Part shown: piece by piece, positions 18,047-29,500 of the stretch
Position numbering within the stretch: position 1 is the first letter of the stretch
How the letters are laid out: each line of letters opens with the position of its first letter
DNA from: Planctomycetota bacterium
GTDB taxonomy: Bacteria > Planctomycetota > Planctomycetia > Planctomycetales > Planctomycetaceae
Assembly (NCBI GenBank): GCA_027618475.1
Contig: JAQCEJ010000018.1
Coordinates: 1 to 64,000, forward strand
Length of the DNA stretch: 64,000 nt
Direction of reading: 5' to 3'
The notes under the pieces: model-generated
What the model was told of the DNA's origin: nothing
Seen by the model: only the letters and a program-made list of their open reading frames with translations
The model's database searches: none
Program-made: the position numbers and the translations under genes

Positions 18047-19519
18047 TTACGCCAGAATTCCTTTGACGACTTCCCCATGCACGTCCGTCAGGCGAAAATC
18101 TCGTCCCTGATATTTAAACGTCAGGCGTTCGTGGTCGATGCCGAGTTGGTTTAGGATTGTTGCGTTCAAATCGTGGATGTGGACCGGGTTCTCGGTGATG
18201 TTGTAGCTGAAATCGTCGGTCTCGCCGTAGGTCTGACCTTCCTTCACGCCCCCGCCGGCTAACCAGTAACAGAAATTTCTGGGGTGGTGGTCGCGACCGT
18301 AGTTTTCGTTGGTGAGCGTTCCCTGGCTGTAGACGGTGCGGCCGAATTCGCCTCCCCAGACGACGAGGGTGTCGTCGAGCATGCCGCGCTGCTTGAGGTC
18401 TTTGATCAGGCCCGCCATGCCGTGGTCGACGTCTTTGCATTGCAGCGCGATGTCACCGGGAAGATTGCCGTGCTGGTCCCACCCGCGCAAATAAATTTGA
18501 ATGAACCGCACGTTTCGCTCGGCTAAACGTCGGGCCAACAGACAATTCGCGGCGAATGTTCCCTTCTTGTGCACCTCGGGTCCGTAGAGGTTCAGCGTCG
18601 CTTCGGTTTCGTCGGTGATGTCGGTGAGTTCGGGAATCGAGAACTGCATCCGGTACGCCATTTCGTATTGGGCGATGCGGGTGTTGATTTCGGGATCGCC
18701 GATTTGATCGAGTTGCAACGCGTTGAGTTTCGCGAGTCCGTCGAGCATCTGCCGGCGGGTTTTGTCGCTGACTCCCGGCGAGTTCGACAGGAACAGCACC
18801 GGGTCGCCGCTCGTGCGGAGCGAGACCCCTTGATGCGTCGTCGGCAGGAAACCCGGTCCCCAGAGCCGTTCGTAGATCGCCTGATCGTTGCCGCGCGTCC
18901 AACTCGAATGGAGCACAACATAGGTCGGCAGGTCGCGGTTCATGCTGCCGAGTCCGTAGGAGACCCAGGCCCCTGCACTCGGCCGGCCGGGAAGCTGCGA
19001 GCCGGTCATCAGATACGTGACCGCCGGGTCGTGGTTAATCGCTTCGGTGTAGATCGATTTGACGATGGTGACGTCGTCGACCACTTCGCTGAACTTCGGT
19101 AATAGTTCGGTAACAAGTGTCCCCGACTTGCCGTGGCGATGGAATTTGAATTTTGACGGCGCGACCGGAAACCGCGCCTGCCCCGACGTCATGGTGGTGA
19201 TGCGCTGTCCCATGCGGACCGAATCGGGGAGTTCCTGGTCGAAATGTTCTTTGAGCTGCGGCTTGTGATCGAACAAGTCCAATTGCGAAGGACCGCCGTT
19301 CATCACGAGACTGATGATGCGTTTGGCTCTGGGAGCGTGATGCGGTGTGCCGAGAATGCCGGGGGAGATCCGCGAGAGGTCATCGCCGGCGGGGATGTTG
19401 GCGGCATAGCCGTCGGCGGCAAGCAGTGACGACAACGCCGCCGCCCCAACGCCAAGCGAGGCGTTCTTGAGGAGTTGGCGTCGGGTGTGGAGGAGGGAGT
19501 GCTGGTGAATGGGATGCAT
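18047..19519 (-). CDS. DUF1501 protein with Tat-type signal
   Basis: The 490-residue product starts [20 protein letters not shown] and carries the twin-Arg motif (TRRQLLK) followed by a hydrophobic stretch [17 protein letters not shown], so export by Tat is likely. The mature part contains [21 protein letters not shown], the DUF1501 signature, and [17 protein letters not shown] and [15 protein letters not shown], which match the alkaline-phosphatase/sulfatase-like fold to which DUF1501 proteins are related. No formylglycine Cys is visible. DUF1501 genes almost always accompany DUF1549/DUF1553 cytochromes in planctomycetes, and such a gene lies just upstream here (19759-22877, same strand), with a 239-base spacer. 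The biochemical activity is not established. Confidence 0.95.
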   Translation of the reverse strand: MHPIHQHSLLHTRRQLLKNASLGVGAAALSSLLAADGYAANIPAGDDLSRISPGILGTPHHAPRAKRIISLVMNGGPSQLDLFDHKPQLKEHFDQELPDSVRMGQRITTMTSGQARFPVAPSKFKFHRHGKSGTLVTELLPKFSEVVDDVTIVKSIYTEAINHDPAVTYLMTGSQLPGRPSAGAWVSYGLGSMNRDLPTYVVLHSSWTRGNDQAIYERLWGPGFLPTTHQGVSLRTSGDPVLFLSNSPGVSDKTRRQMLDGLAKLNALQLDQIGDPEINTRIAQYEMAYRMQFSIPELTDITDETEATLNLYGPEVHKKGTFAANCLLARRLAERNVRFIQIYLRGWDQHGNLPGDIALQCKDVDHGMAGLIKDLKQRGMLDDTLVVWGGEFGRTVYSQGTLTNENYGRDHHPRNFCYWLAGGGVKEGQTYGETDDFSYNITENPVHIHDLNATILNQLGIDHERLTFKYQGRDFRLTDVHGEVVKGILA

Positions 19520-19758
19520 GAGTTTGTCTTTCGATTTTGCGACTTCGGTTTAAGGCTTGGCTATATGGTCTGCAATGACGATAACCAGTCTCGTTCCCCT
19601 CTGGACAATGATTTTTGTCGTCCGAGAATTCCAAATCATCGTCAATCAGTGCATGTTCACAGTTTATGTCTTTCAGCGGCGAATGCCGCCCAGAACGTAA
19701 CGATGCAATCTAGAATGAAACCATTTGTTTTTGCTGATTCCTGTCACTCGATTCTTGG

Positions 19759-22700
19759 CTAATTCGTTATCGTCTCGTCCAAATTCAATATCAAATTCGC
19801 AATCATCGTCCACGTGGCAAGGTCGGGGACACTTAATGTTTCGTCTCTGGGTGTCGTGCCGACGGTGACGAGCTTTAACGCCGCTTCGGGGTCGGCGTCG
19901 TATTCGGCTTTGTGCGATTGATAGAGTTGTTCGAAGATCGTCATCTCCTGTTCGGTCGGCGTTCTCGCCGTCGCGAGTTTGAAAGCGTGGGCGATTTTTT
20001 CCTGAGGCGAGGCGGTCGCTTCGGTCATCATCCGTTCGGCGAGATGCCGTGCGGCTTCGACGTATTGTTCGTCGTTCATCAGTGCCAGCGCCTGCAACGG
20101 CGTATTGGTTCTGGCCCGTTTGACGGTGCAGGCTTCGCGCGACGGGGCATCGAACGTCGTCATGGCCGGAGGGGGTGCCGTCCGTTTCCAGAACGTATAA
20201 ATGCTGCGGCGGAACAGGGCATTCCCTTCGTCGCGGGTGTATTTCATCGTGTTGCTGCCGGTGAAGGCGACCGCTTCCCAGATGCCATCGGGCTGATAAG
20301 GCCGCACGCTCTTGCCACCGATCTTGCGGACGAGCAGCCCGCTGATCGCCAGCATGTTGTCGCGAATCATCTCGGCGTCCATGCGATGCCGGGGTCCGCG
20401 AGCGAGCAGAATGTTTTCGGGATCTTTGTCGACGTGTTGTTCGGTGACGTGAGCCGATTGACGAAACGTCGCCGAAGTGACGATCAGCCGCTGCATCGCT
20501 TTGATGTCCCAACCACTCTCGACAAAGCGAACGGCAAGCCAGTCGAGCAGTTCGGGATGCGAAGGCCATTCCCCCTGCGAGCCGAAATCTTCAGTCGTGC
20601 GGACAATCCCCTGTCCGAAATATTGCTGCCAGAATCGATTGACGGCGACGCGCGACGTCAGCGGATGTGCCGGGTCAACCAGCCATTTCGCCAGCGTCAA
20701 CCGATTTCGCGGGGCATCCACCGGAAGCGCCGGCAACACACTCGGCACATCGGGAACGACCGGTTGGTCGTTATCGGGTTTGTCATACTCCCCGCGTGTC
20801 AGAACGAATGTCGGTTTCGGCGTCGGCAGGTCTTCCATCACAAGTGTCGCGGGGATTTGTCCATCGAGTGATGCGATTTTCTGATTGAGGTCGTCTCGTT
20901 CTTTCTGCAACGGAACGAACACATCGCGAGATTTCGAGTAGACGTTTTCGACGAAATAATTCTGCAGTTGTTTCTGCTGTTCATCGCTCCGTTCGGCTGC
21001 CGGTTTCTTGATGATCTCGATGATAGCTGCCGGAGCCGTCGGTTTTTCGGCGGTTCCTTCGACGGTCGACCAGGCGAGGAGAGAATCGTACTCGGTGCCG
21101 GCTTGGGGCGTTTTCGTGACGAGACCGGCTTTGTCCCAATAGACCGTGCCGTCGAACTGAGTGAATGCCCAGCCGTTGACCTGGCTTCCTGATGCGAGTC
21201 CGACGGTCGCGGCGTCGACTTCGAGACGCACCCATTCGCCGGTCTTGGGCAACTCGCCCATGCGGAACCGCGCGGGTGATTCGTCAGCTCCCCATGCGAT
21301 CAGATTTTCGCCCCAGATGGCGCGATGCTCCCACTGGCCGTCGTTCCATTGCAGCATAATTTCGCGCGGCGGATTGGCGGGGTCAAGGTAGACATAGGCG
21401 AAGAATCTATCTCCTTCACCGATGCGCAGCGTCGGATTGGCCCCGGTGAAGAAGTGCTGGCTGAGACCGGTCGCTGTCCGCGTGTGCGATTTCTCGCCGC
21501 TGTAGACCGGTGCATCTTGAGCTGCAACGAACTTCCAGCTCGCCTCTGTGCCGTCGTTCCCTTCGGGTTTAGCGCCGGGGGGAAGTGCGTCGTCGATCCA
21601 GGCGTATTCTTTCGGTTCGGAGAGGTTCAGCGATTCGGAATTTTCGGGCTCGACGTATTCGATTTGTGCGAGGGCCTCGTTGATTTTCTGCTGAACCATC
21701 GGCAGTTGCGATTTCAATGCCGCCATTTCTTCAGACTGTTCGGGCGTAGGGACTTTGACGATCGGCGGCGGCAACAACGCGTTGCCGTCCATCGCCCGTT
21801 CAGTCACGCTGTAGAAGTAGGCATAAAGTTGATAGAACTCTTTCTGCGAAATCGGATCGTACTTGTGTTCGTGGCAAACGGCACAGCCCATTGTCAGGCC
21901 CATCCAGACCGTCGACGTCGTCTCGACGCGGTCGACGGCGTAGCGAACATAATATTCTTCGTCGATCGATCCTCCTTCGCTGGTCGTCACGTTGCAACGA
22001 TTGAATCCCGTCGCAATGCGCTGTTCGAGCGTCGGCTCGGGAAGCAGATCGCCGGCGAGTTGTTCGATCGTAAATCGATCGAATGGCAAATTGCGATTGA
22101 AGGCATCGATCACCCAGTCGCGATACGGCCAGAGAGAACGTTCGTTGTCGAGATGCAGTCCGTGCGTATCGCCGTAGCGTGCCACGTCGAGCCAGTAGCG
22201 GCACATATGCTCGCCATAGGCAGCTGAATCGAGAAGCCGGTCGACCACCTTTTCGTATGCGCCTGGCGACTCGTCGGCGAGAAAGGCGTCGACATCGGCA
22301 GGTGTCGGCGGCAGACCGGTGAGGGCGAACGTCACCCGGCGAATGAGCGTAATCTTGTCGGCTTCGGGATTTGGTGCGAGTCCCTCGGCTTCGAGGCGAT
22401 TGAGAATGAAGTAATCGATTTCGTTTCGCGGAAAACCGGTGCGATGAACCGCAGGAATTTCCGGTTTTTCGGGGCGAATGAACGACCAGTGATTTTCGAA
22501 GACCGCTCCTTGTTCGACCCACTCGCGAATAAGGTTCTTCTGCGCGTCGGTGAGATTGTGATCGAAGCCCGGCGGCGGCATGACGACATCGGGATCGGTC
22601 GAGATCAGACGCTGATAGAGTTCGCTGCCGTCGGGATCGCCGGGGACGACATACGATGTATTCGCCGGGCGCCGAGCGCACCTCGGATATCGAGACGGAG

Positions 22701-22877
22701 GTCGGCTTTGCGTTTTTTGTCGTCCTGACCGTGACAGGCAAAGCAGTTATTCGAAAGGAGCGGGCGAATGTCGCGATTGAAGTCGATCGGTCGGTCGGCG
22801 GCGTGGGCCGTCAGCGCGAAAAACAACGATCCGACCGTCGCAAGCAGAGTGGGCTGGTATTTCATCGTCGTCATCAT
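19759..22877 (-). pseudogene. DUF1549/DUF1553 cytochrome-like protein, interrupted by a frameshift
   Basis: The N-terminal part is in one frame, with likely start ATG 22877 (ATG 22865 is also possible) and AAGGA just upstream. It has a signal peptide ([20 protein letters not shown]) and the PSCyt1 heme motif [20 protein letters not shown]. That frame stops at 22605. The sequence [16 protein letters not shown]..., expected directly after it, is found in another frame that runs to 19759, so one indel lies at about 22650-22690. The long part contains DUF1549 (FPRNEIDYFILNRLEAEGL, with a second CxxCH, CAVCH), a central jelly-roll-like region and DUF1553 (RLTLAKWLVDPAHPLTSRVAVNRFW). It could be a sequencing or assembly error, or a real inactivating mutation. 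It pairs with the DUF1501 gene downstream. Confidence 0.85.
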
Positions 22878-22963
22878 TTCCTTCGCAAAGTTTGGATTGA
22901 TGGTCTGAGAATCCATTCAGCTATTCTAATCTGTCGATCAGGGTGCAGTACAGTGATTTGCCG

Positions 22964-22989
22964 CGTGAAGCTCTCCCCCAGGCTTCACG
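22964..22989. repeat. Short hairpin upstream of two divergent genes
   Basis: CGTGAAGC at 22964-22971 pairs with GCTTCACG at 22982-22989 around a ten-base C-rich loop. It sits in the 256-base divergent spacer between the DUF1549/DUF1553 gene and the DUF1080-ThuA gene. It could be an operator, but nothing else supports a role. Confidence 0.45.
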
Positions 22990-23133
22990 GCGCCGAAAAG
23001 AGACTTTCTGCTGGTCGGCGAACCACTAATCATGTGGTTTGTTTTCGTCCCGGCAAATTGCGTTTAGCGGCCGAAGTGAATATCTTTAAGACGTTTTACG
23101 AACCACGGTCTCTGACACGAAGAGGAACTCGCC

Positions 23134-24918
23134 ATGAACCGTACTCCCGTCATTGCTCCTGTACTCTGTGGATTGCTCGCGCTCGCATTGCTCACCGATA
23201 TCTCGGAAGGGGGACGCCGACGTCGGCGATGCTGTCAACCGGCCGATTCGTGTTGTGTCATACCGACGGCCGGAGACGTTCCGGCGGACGACGCACCGCT
23301 CGAAGCCGCCCCTGCTCCCGAGCCGGAACCATCTGCTGAACCGGACGCTCCTCCCCCCTCCCCAGCAACCGAAGACACGCCCGATGAAAGCGGCGAAACG
23401 ACCGACGTCATTTTCCCCTTCGACGGCGAGACGCTCGACGGCTGGGACGGCAATCCCAAATTCTGGTCGGTCGAAGAGGGATGTATTACAGGCCGCACGA
23501 CAGAAGAAAACCCCACCGAAGGGAATACGTTTCTCATCTGGCGCGGTGGCGAAGTCGGTGACTTCGAACTCGAACTCGAATATAAAATCGTCGACGGCAA
23601 CTCGGGAATTCAATACCGCAGCTTCGAAGTTGAAGATGCCAAATGGGTCATCGGGGGCTATCAGGGGGATTTCGAGGCGGGCGATACTTATTCCGGAATT
23701 CTCTACGGCGAACGCTTCCGCGGCATTCTTGCCAATCGCGGACAGAAGACCGTCATCAATGCTGATCATAAACCCGAAGTCGTCGGCATCGTGGGCGATT
23801 CGGCAGAGATCCAGACACACATCAAAAAAGAAGACTGGAATCACTACAAAATCACCGCGAAAGGTTTTCACTTCGTCCACGAAATCAACGGCGTCGTAAC
23901 CGCCGAGTGCACCGACGAAGATGCCGAAATGCGACGTGCAACCGGTTTGCTCGCGCTGCAGTTGCACGCCGGGCCGCCGATGACGGTGCAGTTTCGGAAC
24001 ATCCAGTTGACACCCCTCGAAGTGGACGATTCAACCGAAGCGACTTCGCTTAAGAAGAAGGCGAAAGTTGTTTTCGTTGCCGGAGTGCCCAGTCACGCCT
24101 ATGGCGACCACGAACATCGGGCCGGTTGTCTGCTGCTCGAAAAAGGATTGAACGAAGGAATGCCCAACATCGAGACGACTGTCGTTATCAACGGCTGGCC
24201 GGAAGATATCACCGTCTTCGACGGTGCAGATACGATTGTCGTTTATTCCGACGGCGGCCAGCGACATCCGCTCAACGAGCATCTCGCTGATGTCGATGCA
24301 CTGATGAAAAAAGGGATCGGGCTGGTCTGCATTCATTACGCGGTTGAAGTGCCGAAAGGTGAACCGGGGAACGCGCTGCTGGACTGGACCGGAGGCTATT
24401 TCGAGACCGACTGGTCGGTCAATCCGCACTGGACCGCCGATTATGAAGCGTTTCCTCAACACCCGATCGCGACGGGGGTGAATCCATTTACGATTAACGA
24501 CGAATGGTACTATCATATGCGATTTCGCCCCGAGATGCAGGACGTCGAACCGATTCTAACTGCCGTTCCACCGGAGGATTCTCTCAGCCGCCCTGACGGC
24601 CCGCACAGCGGCAACCCGTTCGTGCGGGCGAAAATCGGCCAGCCGCAACATATGGCCTGGGCTTACGCTCGACCGGATGGGGGACGCGGCTTCGGTTTCA
24701 CCGGCGGACACGTCCACTGGAACTGGGGAAACGACGATTTTCGCAAACTCGTGCTGAATGCCATCGTCTGGACGGCGGGACTCGATGTCCCTGCCTCCGG
24801 TGTCTACTCGAAACCACTGACACTCGAAGAACTCGAAGCCAATCAGGACGACGAAGTCCCTGCCGATTTCAACCGCGAACGCATTCAGGCGTTGTTGGAT
24901 GAGTGGCATCGCAAGTAA
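23134..24918 (+). CDS. Exported DUF1080-ThuA fusion protein
   Basis: The start is ATG 23134 with GAGGAA upstream. The 594-residue protein has a signal-like N-terminus (MNRTPVIAPVLCGLLALALL), then a Cys-rich basic patch (RRRRCCQPADSCC) and a Pro/Glu/Ala linker to about residue 90. The DUF1080 domain (about 90-290) has DGETLDGWDGNPKFWSVEEG and SGIQYRSFEVED. Its fold is a concanavalin-like jelly roll, and members include 3-keto-disaccharide hydrolases. The ThuA domain (about 308-560) has VFVAGVPSHAYGDHEHRAG and GLVCIHYAVEVPKGE with glutamine-amidotransferase-like folding. Together they suggest a role in carbohydrate cleavage, possibly acting on keto-sugars made by oxidoreductases such as those at 8496 and 38106. 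The gene precedes the small gene insert at 25.0-26.5 kb. Confidence 0.94.
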   Translation: MNRTPVIAPVLCGLLALALLTDISEGGRRRRRCCQPADSCCVIPTAGDVPADDAPLEAAPAPEPEPSAEPDAPPPSPATEDTPDESGETTDVIFPFDGETLDGWDGNPKFWSVEEGCITGRTTEENPTEGNTFLIWRGGEVGDFELELEYKIVDGNSGIQYRSFEVEDAKWVIGGYQGDFEAGDTYSGILYGERFRGILANRGQKTVINADHKPEVVGIVGDSAEIQTHIKKEDWNHYKITAKGFHFVHEINGVVTAECTDEDAEMRRATGLLALQLHAGPPMTVQFRNIQLTPLEVDDSTEATSLKKKAKVVFVAGVPSHAYGDHEHRAGCLLLEKGLNEGMPNIETTVVINGWPEDITVFDGADTIVVYSDGGQRHPLNEHLADVDALMKKGIGLVCIHYAVEVPKGEPGNALLDWTGGYFETDWSVNPHWTADYEAFPQHPIATGVNPFTINDEWYYHMRFRPEMQDVEPILTAVPPEDSLSRPDGPHSGNPFVRAKIGQPQHMAWAYARPDGGRGFGFTGGHVHWNWGNDDFRKLVLNAIVWTAGLDVPASGVYSKPLTLEELEANQDDEVPADFNRERIQALLDEWHRK

Positions 24919-25018
24919 GGTGAGTGGGGCAAGTGCGACTCAAGCTGATTTCTGCGTGTGTACTTGCTTGCTATCGGATCGACGCGAACGGGGATACTCA
25001 ATAGCCGATGGTGTTGTA

Positions 25019-25387
25019 ATGGAAGCAACAGAATTTGTATGGATGTTTCCGTGCTACATCCTCGCCCGCAACTATGCATTTGATGTCAATGGCGAATTGA
25101 TTCTCGATAACAACATCAGGTTTGTCACACCTGAAATCACGGACGGAGGTCCAAGGGGTATTGGTATTTTTACCGATAGCGATCTAGCCGAAAGCTTTCT
25201 CAATGAATCAGTAGATAATGATCAGTTGGCTCTGCTAAAAATCTCGACGCCATCTGAACTTGCGCGATTCTTGCGGTCTGCTCAAGGCACCTATCGCTAC
25301 ATTGTCATAGACAAAAATCGAAAGACTCAAGTTTTACGTTATCTCATCATCCGCGAAGTTATCTCGGAACTCGAAAAATCTGTTTGA
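25019..25387 (+). CDS. Small unknown protein, first of a three-gene insert
   Basis: The ATG at 25019 gives 122 residues (MEATEFVWMFPCYILARNYA...). A longer frame starts at 24899 inside the preceding gene but its first 40 residues are Cys-rich and unconvincing. The protein is acidic with alternating strands and helices: RGIGIFTDSDLAESFLNES and TYRYIVIDKNRKTQVLRYL. A 'FTD..LAE.F' pattern recalls proteins in which a monitored quantity is used by a domain near SseB/YwqJ-like immunity folds, but I would not name a family. It lies 42 bases before the membrane-protein gene and shares its AT-richer, less biased codon use, unlike the flanking large genes. Confidence 0.6.
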   Translation: MEATEFVWMFPCYILARNYAFDVNGELILDNNIRFVTPEITDGGPRGIGIFTDSDLAESFLNESVDNDQLALLKISTPSELARFLRSAQGTYRYIVIDKNRKTQVLRYLIIREVISELEKSV

Positions 25388-25429
25388 CCGTCTCGGTCTC
25401 AAAGGAAAATGCACGGCTTCGCATAGAAG

Positions 25430-25921
25430 ATGGGGGCTATCATGCCAGAATCAATGTCGCGACCGCTCAGCCAGCAAGATTGGTGGAAGTGGATATTGAT
25501 GCCTTTCGCCGCGGTTGCTGGCGCTCTATTTGGTTCGATTCTTGCGGTTTTCGTTCTCTGGATCGCTATGAAATTTCAAGGCGGATGGAGTGAAGATGGA
25601 TTGTACTTTCGGTTTGTGCTTCCGGTCATCTCTTCAGGATTATTTGGATACATATACTCGTACATTGTGTGCGAAATGGCTCCTCATGGTAAGGTTATTG
25701 CCGGCGCGGTTATGGCGACGCTCTTGGGAGTTTTCGGCATAGGTGGGTCGCTCATTTCCTGGACCGCTTCGACGAATTCCACCGGTGAATCGGTTCAAAT
25801 GACCGTCGGATGTGTGGCGATACTGGTCGGCGCTATCATCCCAATTGTCGACCTTAACCAGAAACAGATTACCCAGTTACAAAATGAAATTCATGCTCAA
25901 CGAATGGATTCGGATCCATGA
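25430..25921 (+). CDS. Small integral membrane protein in three-gene insert
   Basis: The 163-residue product has four hydrophobic segments at about residues 20-46 (WILMPFAAVAGALFGSILAV), 63-85, 89-112 and 124-145, followed by a charged C-terminal tail (DLNQKQITQLQNEIHAQRM) that could form a short coiled coil. ATG 25430 and ATG 25442 are both possible starts; the first is used here. The gene overlaps the next by four bases (ATGA at 25918), so translational coupling with the ClpP-like protease is likely. Function is unknown. The coupling suggests a membrane anchor or a partner for the protease. Confidence 0.7.
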   Translation: MGAIMPESMSRPLSQQDWWKWILMPFAAVAGALFGSILAVFVLWIAMKFQGGWSEDGLYFRFVLPVISSGLFGYIYSYIVCEMAPHGKVIAGAVMATLLGVFGIGGSLISWTASTNSTGESVQMTVGCVAILVGAIIPIVDLNQKQITQLQNEIHAQRMDSDP

Positions 25922-26487
25922 TTGAAATGTCCCCAGTGATACCGTCTAAGCCGCTTTTCGGAATATTCTGTTCGCCGATCGACGACATAAACACACAGCG
26001 ATTTGCGAACAATTTTGCTTTCGCAACGCAACAAGGCTACACGGAACTGCATATTTCGTTTCAGACGATTGGTGGCAATGTGTGCGATGGTGTTTTTCTC
26101 TACAATTTGCTACGACAAAGTCCGGTTCCAGTTATTTTCTACAACATTGGCACCGTGCATTCTGCTGGAACCATCGCTTACTTGGGTGCTTCAAAACGCG
26201 TTGTCAATAAGCACGGACTCTTCATGATCCATTCGAGCAGGTTTTCGCTTCAGAACTCCACATCGAGCCAATTTGAAGCTATCTCCAAGCTCGCAGGTCT
26301 TGAAGACCGGCGTATCGAGGCAATCTTCAGTGAAGCCGTGCGAATGAAGGATATCGGTATCTCCGATATTCAAAACAAAGACGTATGGATAGAGTGTGAA
26401 GAGGCGTTGCGTGCCGGAATTGCACATGAGATAGGGGATTTTGCACCACCACCAGGCGCCAAGATATTTTCCTTTACAGCACTTTGA
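25918..26487 (+). CDS. ClpP-like serine protease (S14/SDH fold)
   Basis: The 189-residue protein has the ClpP/crotonase-like fold: HISFQTIGGNVCDGVFLYNLL (the 'N.pGG.v..g..iyd.i' oxyanion-strand region), TVHSAGTIAYLGASKRVV with the nucleophile Ser at 82, and GLFMIHSSRF with His at 105. NKDVWIECEEALRAGIAHEI, near the C-terminus, has Asp 155 at the ClpP catalytic-Asp position. All three catalytic residues are therefore in place. There is no signal peptide and no ClpX/ClpA-docking assessment is possible. It overlaps the membrane-protein gene by four bases. It is clearly divergent from the housekeeping ClpP. A membrane-associated degradative or processing role is an inference from context alone. 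Confidence 0.82.
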   Translation: MIEMSPVIPSKPLFGIFCSPIDDINTQRFANNFAFATQQGYTELHISFQTIGGNVCDGVFLYNLLRQSPVPVIFYNIGTVHSAGTIAYLGASKRVVNKHGLFMIHSSRFSLQNSTSSQFEAISKLAGLEDRRIEAIFSEAVRMKDIGISDIQNKDVWIECEEALRAGIAHEIGDFAPPPGAKIFSFTAL

Positions 26488-26586
26488 AAGCGGTTGGGAC
26501 GCGAAATTCTAATTTATGGATCTTGGTATGTGGGGTCGTTATTCAAAACTATTGGTCATCAGTCATTTTCATAGCTGGAGCTACCT

Positions 26587-29500
26587 GTGAGTAAATACCG
26601 CTCAATCGCTATCGCGATGGTCCTCGTCATCACCACCTCCGCTCTTGCCGACGAAAGCCGCGAGGCGGCGGATGCTGTGAGCAACCTTGATGTCGCTCCG
26701 GGTCTCGAAGCGACACTGTTTACGTCCGAGCCGACGATCTTCAGTCCGACGAACATCGACGTCGACGCCCGCGGGCGGGTCTGGGTCTGCGAGGTCGTCA
26801 ATTATCGACGGTTCGCCAACGCGCAAAACGAGCCACGTGAAGAAGGAGACCGCATTCTCATTCTCGAAGATACCGACGGCGACGGAGTCTGCGATACAAC
26901 CAAAGTTTTCTATCAGGGAACCGACGTCGATTCGGCAATGGGAATCTGTGTCCTCGGCAATACCGTGATCGTCTCGTGCTCGCCGAATGTGATTGTCTTC
27001 ACCGATAACGATGGCGACGACGTTCCCGATAAGAAGGAATACCTTTTCACACAGACCGGCCAGCCGCAGCACGATCACTCGGCTCACTCGTTCGTCTTCG
27101 GACCAGACGGTCGATTGTACTGGAATTTTGGAAACACCGGAAAATCCGTGCACGACGCGTCCGGAAAACCGATCGTCGACGCCGCAGGGAATACCGTCAT
27201 CGACAACGGCAAACCGTATTACGGCGGGATGGTCTTCCGCTGCAACAGAGACGGTTCAGACTTTGAAGTTCTCGCCCATAATTTCCGTAACAATTACGAA
27301 ATCTCGGTCGATTCGTTCGGCACGTTGTGGCAGTCGGACAACGATGACGACGGCAACATGGGCGTTCGCATCAACTATGTGATGGAATACGGCAACTACG
27401 GCTATCTCGACCAGATGACCGGGGCTGGCTGGCGCACACCGCGCACCAATCTCGAAGAGACCGTTCCGCTACGACATTGGCATCTCAACGATCCTGGGGT
27501 CGTCCCGAATCTGTTGCAGACCGGTGCCGGTTCGCCAACCGGCATTTGCGTCTACGAAGGCCGGTTGCTTCCTGAAGTCTTTTGGGACCAGGTCATTCAC
27601 TGCGACGCCGGTCCGAATGTCGTGCGGGCCTATCCTGCGAAGAAACACGGTGCGGGATACACCGCCGAAATGGTCAACATTCTCGAAGGAACCCGCGATA
27701 AATGGTTTCGTCCTTCTGATGTCTGTGTCGCGCCCGATGGTTCGCTGTTCGTCGCCGACTGGTACGACCCCGGCGTCGGCGGACATCGTCAGGGCGATGT
27801 CGAGCGAGGCCGTATTTTCCGCGTCGCGCCGCCGAAGACACCGTATAAAGTAAAACCGATTGACGTGACAACTCCCCAAGGGGCGGTCGCGGCCCTCACC
27901 AACCCTAATCTTGCGACACGATATCTGGCATGGACCGCCCTGCACGAAATGGGAACCAAAGCCGAACGCGAACTCCGCGTGCTGTACGAATCGAAAGAAC
28001 CCCGTCACCGCGCACAGGCGTTGTGGCTGCTCGCGATGATCGACGGACGGAGCGACCAGTACATTCAGCAGGGAATCAAAGACCGTAATCCCGATATTCG
28101 CATCACTGCCATTCGCATCGCTCGCGAACTCGATGCTGACGTCGCGTTGTACATCCGGCAGTTGCTGCGCGATACGGCTCCTGAGGTCCGCCGCGAATGT
28201 GCGATTGCACTGCACAATCTCAAGTCGGCGGAAGCCGCTACGCTCTGGGCCGAACTTGCGACAACTTACAAAGGAAACGATCGCTGGTTTCTCGAAGCGC
28301 TCGGCATCGCGGCCGACGGCCGATGGACTTCTTTCCTCGACGCGTGGCTGAAGAAAGTCGGCCATCGCTGGGAAAATGCGACAAATCGAGACGTCGCCTG
28401 GCGTTCGCGCGGTGAACAAACCCCGAAACTGCTCGCCGAGATTCTGGCCAATCCCGCATGGACGACCGACGACCTTCCTCGCTATCTGCGGGCGTTTGAC
28501 TTTCTGGAAGGGCCCGAAAAAGCAACCATACTCACCGATCTCGCGTTCCATCCCGCCGCCGGCAATGCCGAGCGGCAGATATTCATTTCGTCCGAAGCGC
28601 TCGCACGGGTTCCGGGATTCGACATCAGCACTAAACCCGATTTTGCACCGGCTCTCGATCGCGTGCTCGATCAACTGATCGCAACGCCGCAGTTCATTTC
28701 GCTCGTCGAGAAATTCAAGGTTCGCGATCGTTACTCGCAGTTGCTCGGTCTCGCGCAAGCTCATCCGGACGATACATTCGGTGTCGAAGCAATTCGTGCT
28801 CTGCTCAATCTTGATCAACCCGAATTGATCAAACAGGCATTGGCTGCCACCTACGAAAAGGAACCCGAACGCCCGCTTTACACCGCGCGCGTGCTCGGCA
28901 ACGCCACCGACAACCGAGCCAACAAACTGCTGCTGCCGGTGATTGCCGATGCCAATTACTCGACCGAACTCCGCCGTGAAGCCGTACGGAGCCTCGGCAA
29001 GACGAAACCGGGTGCCGAGCAATTGCTCAAGCTCGTTCGTGCCGACGACTGGGACGATCAGCTCGGCGGCGCAGCCGGAGCAGCGCTGCATGCCGCCAGT
29101 TGGCCGGAAATTCGAGACGAAGGTATCAAACTCTTCCCCCTCCCCCCGACGCGAAACAACGAACCACTGCCGACGATCGACGAACTCCTCAAACGCAACG
29201 GTGACGTGCAGGAAGGGAAAGTCTCGTTCAACACCGTAGCGACCTGCAGCAAATGTCACGTCGTCAACAACATCGGCAAAGAGGTCGGCCCGAATCTTAC
29301 CGAAATCGGATCGAAGCTCAGCAAGCAGGCGATGTGGGAGTCAATCCTCTTCCCAAGCGCGGGGATCAGCCATAATTACGAAACCTATTCGGTGGTTCTC
29401 AACGACGGCAACGTGATCAACGGCATCATGATCAGCCAGACCCCCGAAGCAGTTTCCATCCGCACCATCGAAGCCATCACGCACAACATCAAGGTGAGTG

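Noticed and set aside
21325-22227. 300-codon plus-strand frame
   Set aside because: It is antisense to the DUF1549/DUF1553 gene; composition (Arg/Phe-rich) is that of a shadow frame.
27469-29259. 596-codon minus-strand frame opposite the heme-propeller gene
   Set aside because: It is antisense to a clear homologous protein and shows no motif; long antisense frames are expected in GC-rich DNA.
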